Shown piece by piece: positions 6,379 through 6,914 of a stretch of 6,914 nt of DNA. A program made the position numbers and the translations under genes. Source of the stretch: Gammaproteobacteria bacterium (lineage in GTDB: Bacteria > Pseudomonadota > Gammaproteobacteria > Pseudomonadales > Azotimanducaceae). Numbering within the stretch: position 1 is the first letter of the stretch; each line of letters starts with the position of its first letter. A model generated the notes under the pieces. It ran no database searches. It had not been told where the DNA came from and was given only the letters and a program-made list of their open reading frames with translations. Location of the stretch: positions 1 to 6,914 of the forward strand of contig JAPOYW010000351.1 of the NCBI GenBank assembly GCA_026706425.1, written 5' to 3'.

Positions 6379-6520
6379 CGGTTCGACGTGCTGTTGGCTC
6401 TCTCCAACGCCTGCTGAGCAAGGCATGATCGAAGGTGACGAAATGGCGAACGCCGTACCAGACCGTCGCGGCTCCACGCCGCCAGTCTCCACCACGACAT
6501 CGAAATCATGTCACGCAGAG
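6379..6520. other. Unassigned stretch between DUF4143 stub and the TGGCGC array
   Basis: About 140 bases contain no gene I can support. Short open stretches exist on both strands. On the minus strand one reads AATVWYGVRHFVTFDHALL (about 6470 to 6414) and another reads DFDVVVETGG (near 6510 to 6480). Either could be a scrap of a lost gene between the stub and the repeat array, but neither resembles a family I know well enough to name. Confidence 0.35.
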
Positions 6521-6590
6521 TGGCGCGTTGATGGCGCGATTATCGCTGGGAGGGTGGCGCAATACGCGGAAACGCGCCATAATCGCGCCA
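6521..6590. promoter_or_regulatory. TGGCGC motif cluster with 12-bp perfect inverted repeat (probable operator)
   Basis: Five copies of TGGCGC lie in 70 bases. Three are in plus orientation: TGGCGCGTT at 6521-6529, TGGCGCGATTAT at 6532-6543 and TGGCGCAATA at 6555-6564. Two are inverted: AACGCGCCA at 6571-6579 and ATAATCGCGCCA at 6579-6590. The 12-mers at 6532-6543 and 6579-6590 are exact reverse complements, and so are the 9-mers at 6521-6529 and 6571-6579. CATAAT at 6578-6583 resembles a plus-strand -10 element and overlaps the motifs, 31 bases before the Fic start; the matching -35 is weak. The cluster fits cooperative binding of a helix-turn-helix protein, perhaps the winged-helix Fic protein it precedes. 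The pattern is seen directly; the regulator is inferred. Confidence 0.68.
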
Positions 6591-6614
6591 CTCCGACCTT
6601 GGGCATGATGATCC

Positions 6615-6914
6615 GTGGCCACCGAAATCACATCACTGCTCGGCAGCATCGACGCGTCGCCGCGTCCCCTGGCTTTGGCCGACCTGCTGGTCCGTCATCC
6701 GGAGATACCGCGGCGCACGGCACAGAGGTGGTTGTCGAAACTCCTCGCAGAGGGGGCGATCCGCGCGGTCGGCGAGGGGCGCGGACGCCGATATCTTCGG
6801 CGCGGCCCCGATAGGCCCGTTGCCGCCACCGAGGGGTTTCCGACTGCGATTCCGGTCTCCGAGGACAGTCGGGACATCCTCGCCTACCTCGACCGTCCCG
6901 TCGAGTCGCGCAAG
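6615..6914 (+). CDS. Winged-helix Fic/DOC family protein, N-terminal part
   Basis: One hundred codons are visible from GTG 6615, the first start after an in-frame TGA at 6609-6611, and the gene continues past the right edge. Residues 1-65 look like a winged helix-turn-helix: ALADLLVRHPEIPRRTAQRW is the likely HTH, and LAEGAIRAVGEGRGRRYL is the wing. Residues 80-100 (IPVSEDSRDILAYLDRPVES) match the helix that comes just before the Fic core in many HTH-containing Fic proteins. The catalytic HPFx(D/N)GNGR loop would lie outside the window, so activity cannot be judged. Fic proteins transfer AMP or related groups to target proteins and often act as toxins or regulators. No good Shine-Dalgarno precedes the GTG. 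The TGGCGC array 25 bases upstream suggests autoregulation. Confidence 0.8.
   Translation, partial: MATEITSLLGSIDASPRPLALADLLVRHPEIPRRTAQRWLSKLLAEGAIRAVGEGRGRRYLRRGPDRPVAATEGFPTAIPVSEDSRDILAYLDRPVESRK

Noticed and set aside
6080..6421. N-terminal 114-codon extension of the NTPase frame to 6421
   Set aside because: This part overlaps the DUF4143 stub in another frame and reads as Arg/Gly-rich noise. GTG 6079 begins the recognisable sequence right after the stub's stop.
6308..6814. Plus-strand open frame of 168 codons across the TGGCGC array
   Set aside because: It crosses the DUF4143 stub in antisense, the operator-like repeats and the Fic N-terminus in a wrong frame, and has no protein-like features.

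Overview
The window is GC-rich bacterial DNA with Shine-Dalgarno starts and tightly packed genes. A complete cytochrome-c-dependent nitric oxide reductase (NorC plus NorB) with an accessory class I cytochrome c points to a proteobacterium that respires or detoxifies NO. A phytanoyl-CoA dioxygenase (PhyH) family gene beside a sulfatase is a pairing often seen in marine, sponge-associated and planctomycete-like genomes. The lineage is therefore only a low-confidence guess: a marine, possibly host-associated, proteobacterium.

Layout. (1) 1-959: the 3' part of a PhyH-family oxygenase gene (+) converges on, and overlaps by 160 bases, a shortened sulfatase gene (-). The sulfatase keeps its secretion signal and formylglycine motif but has lost its middle and its normal C-terminus. 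(2) 960-1042: a short divergent spacer. (3) 1043-3821: a compact four-gene NO-reductase cluster, made of a three-helix small membrane protein, norC, norB and a soluble periplasmic cytochrome c. All four are intact and run in the same direction, with an 8-base overlap and gaps of 2 and 28 bases. (4) 3861-4436: a small PD-(D/E)XK nuclease-like protein whose N-terminal coiled coil is built from four near-identical 21-bp repeats. (5) 4450-6079 (-): the decayed gene of a large P-loop (STAND/NACHT-like) NTPase. Its parts must be read in three different frames, and the central region appears to be lost. (6) 6082-6378 (-): the C-terminal stub of an AAA_14/DUF4143 ATPase, ending 2 bases before the NTPase start. 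(7) 6521-6590: a cluster of five TGGCGC motifs forming a large inverted repeat. (8) 6615-6914: the start of a winged-helix Fic-family protein that runs off the right edge.

How the genes fit together. The nor cluster is an electron-transfer unit: the periplasmic cytochrome could feed NorC, and NorC passes electrons to the heme b/b3-FeB centre of NorB, which reduces NO to N2O. No norQ or norD lies in the window. The right half looks like an accessory island of ATPase, nuclease-like and Fic genes, classes common in defence and toxin-antitoxin loci. It is mostly in ruins except for the nuclease-like gene and the visible start of fic. The decay is concentrated in the accessory genes and spares nor, which suggests ongoing gene loss. 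All three frame changes in the NTPase lie beside G runs, so assembly or read error must be excluded for those sites.

The most interesting items are the multi-frame NTPase with an uncharacterised conserved C-terminal module, the TGGCGC operator-like array in front of the Fic gene, the extended NorC with its unusual small membrane partner, the collapsed mini-sulfatase, and the heptad-repeat nuclease.
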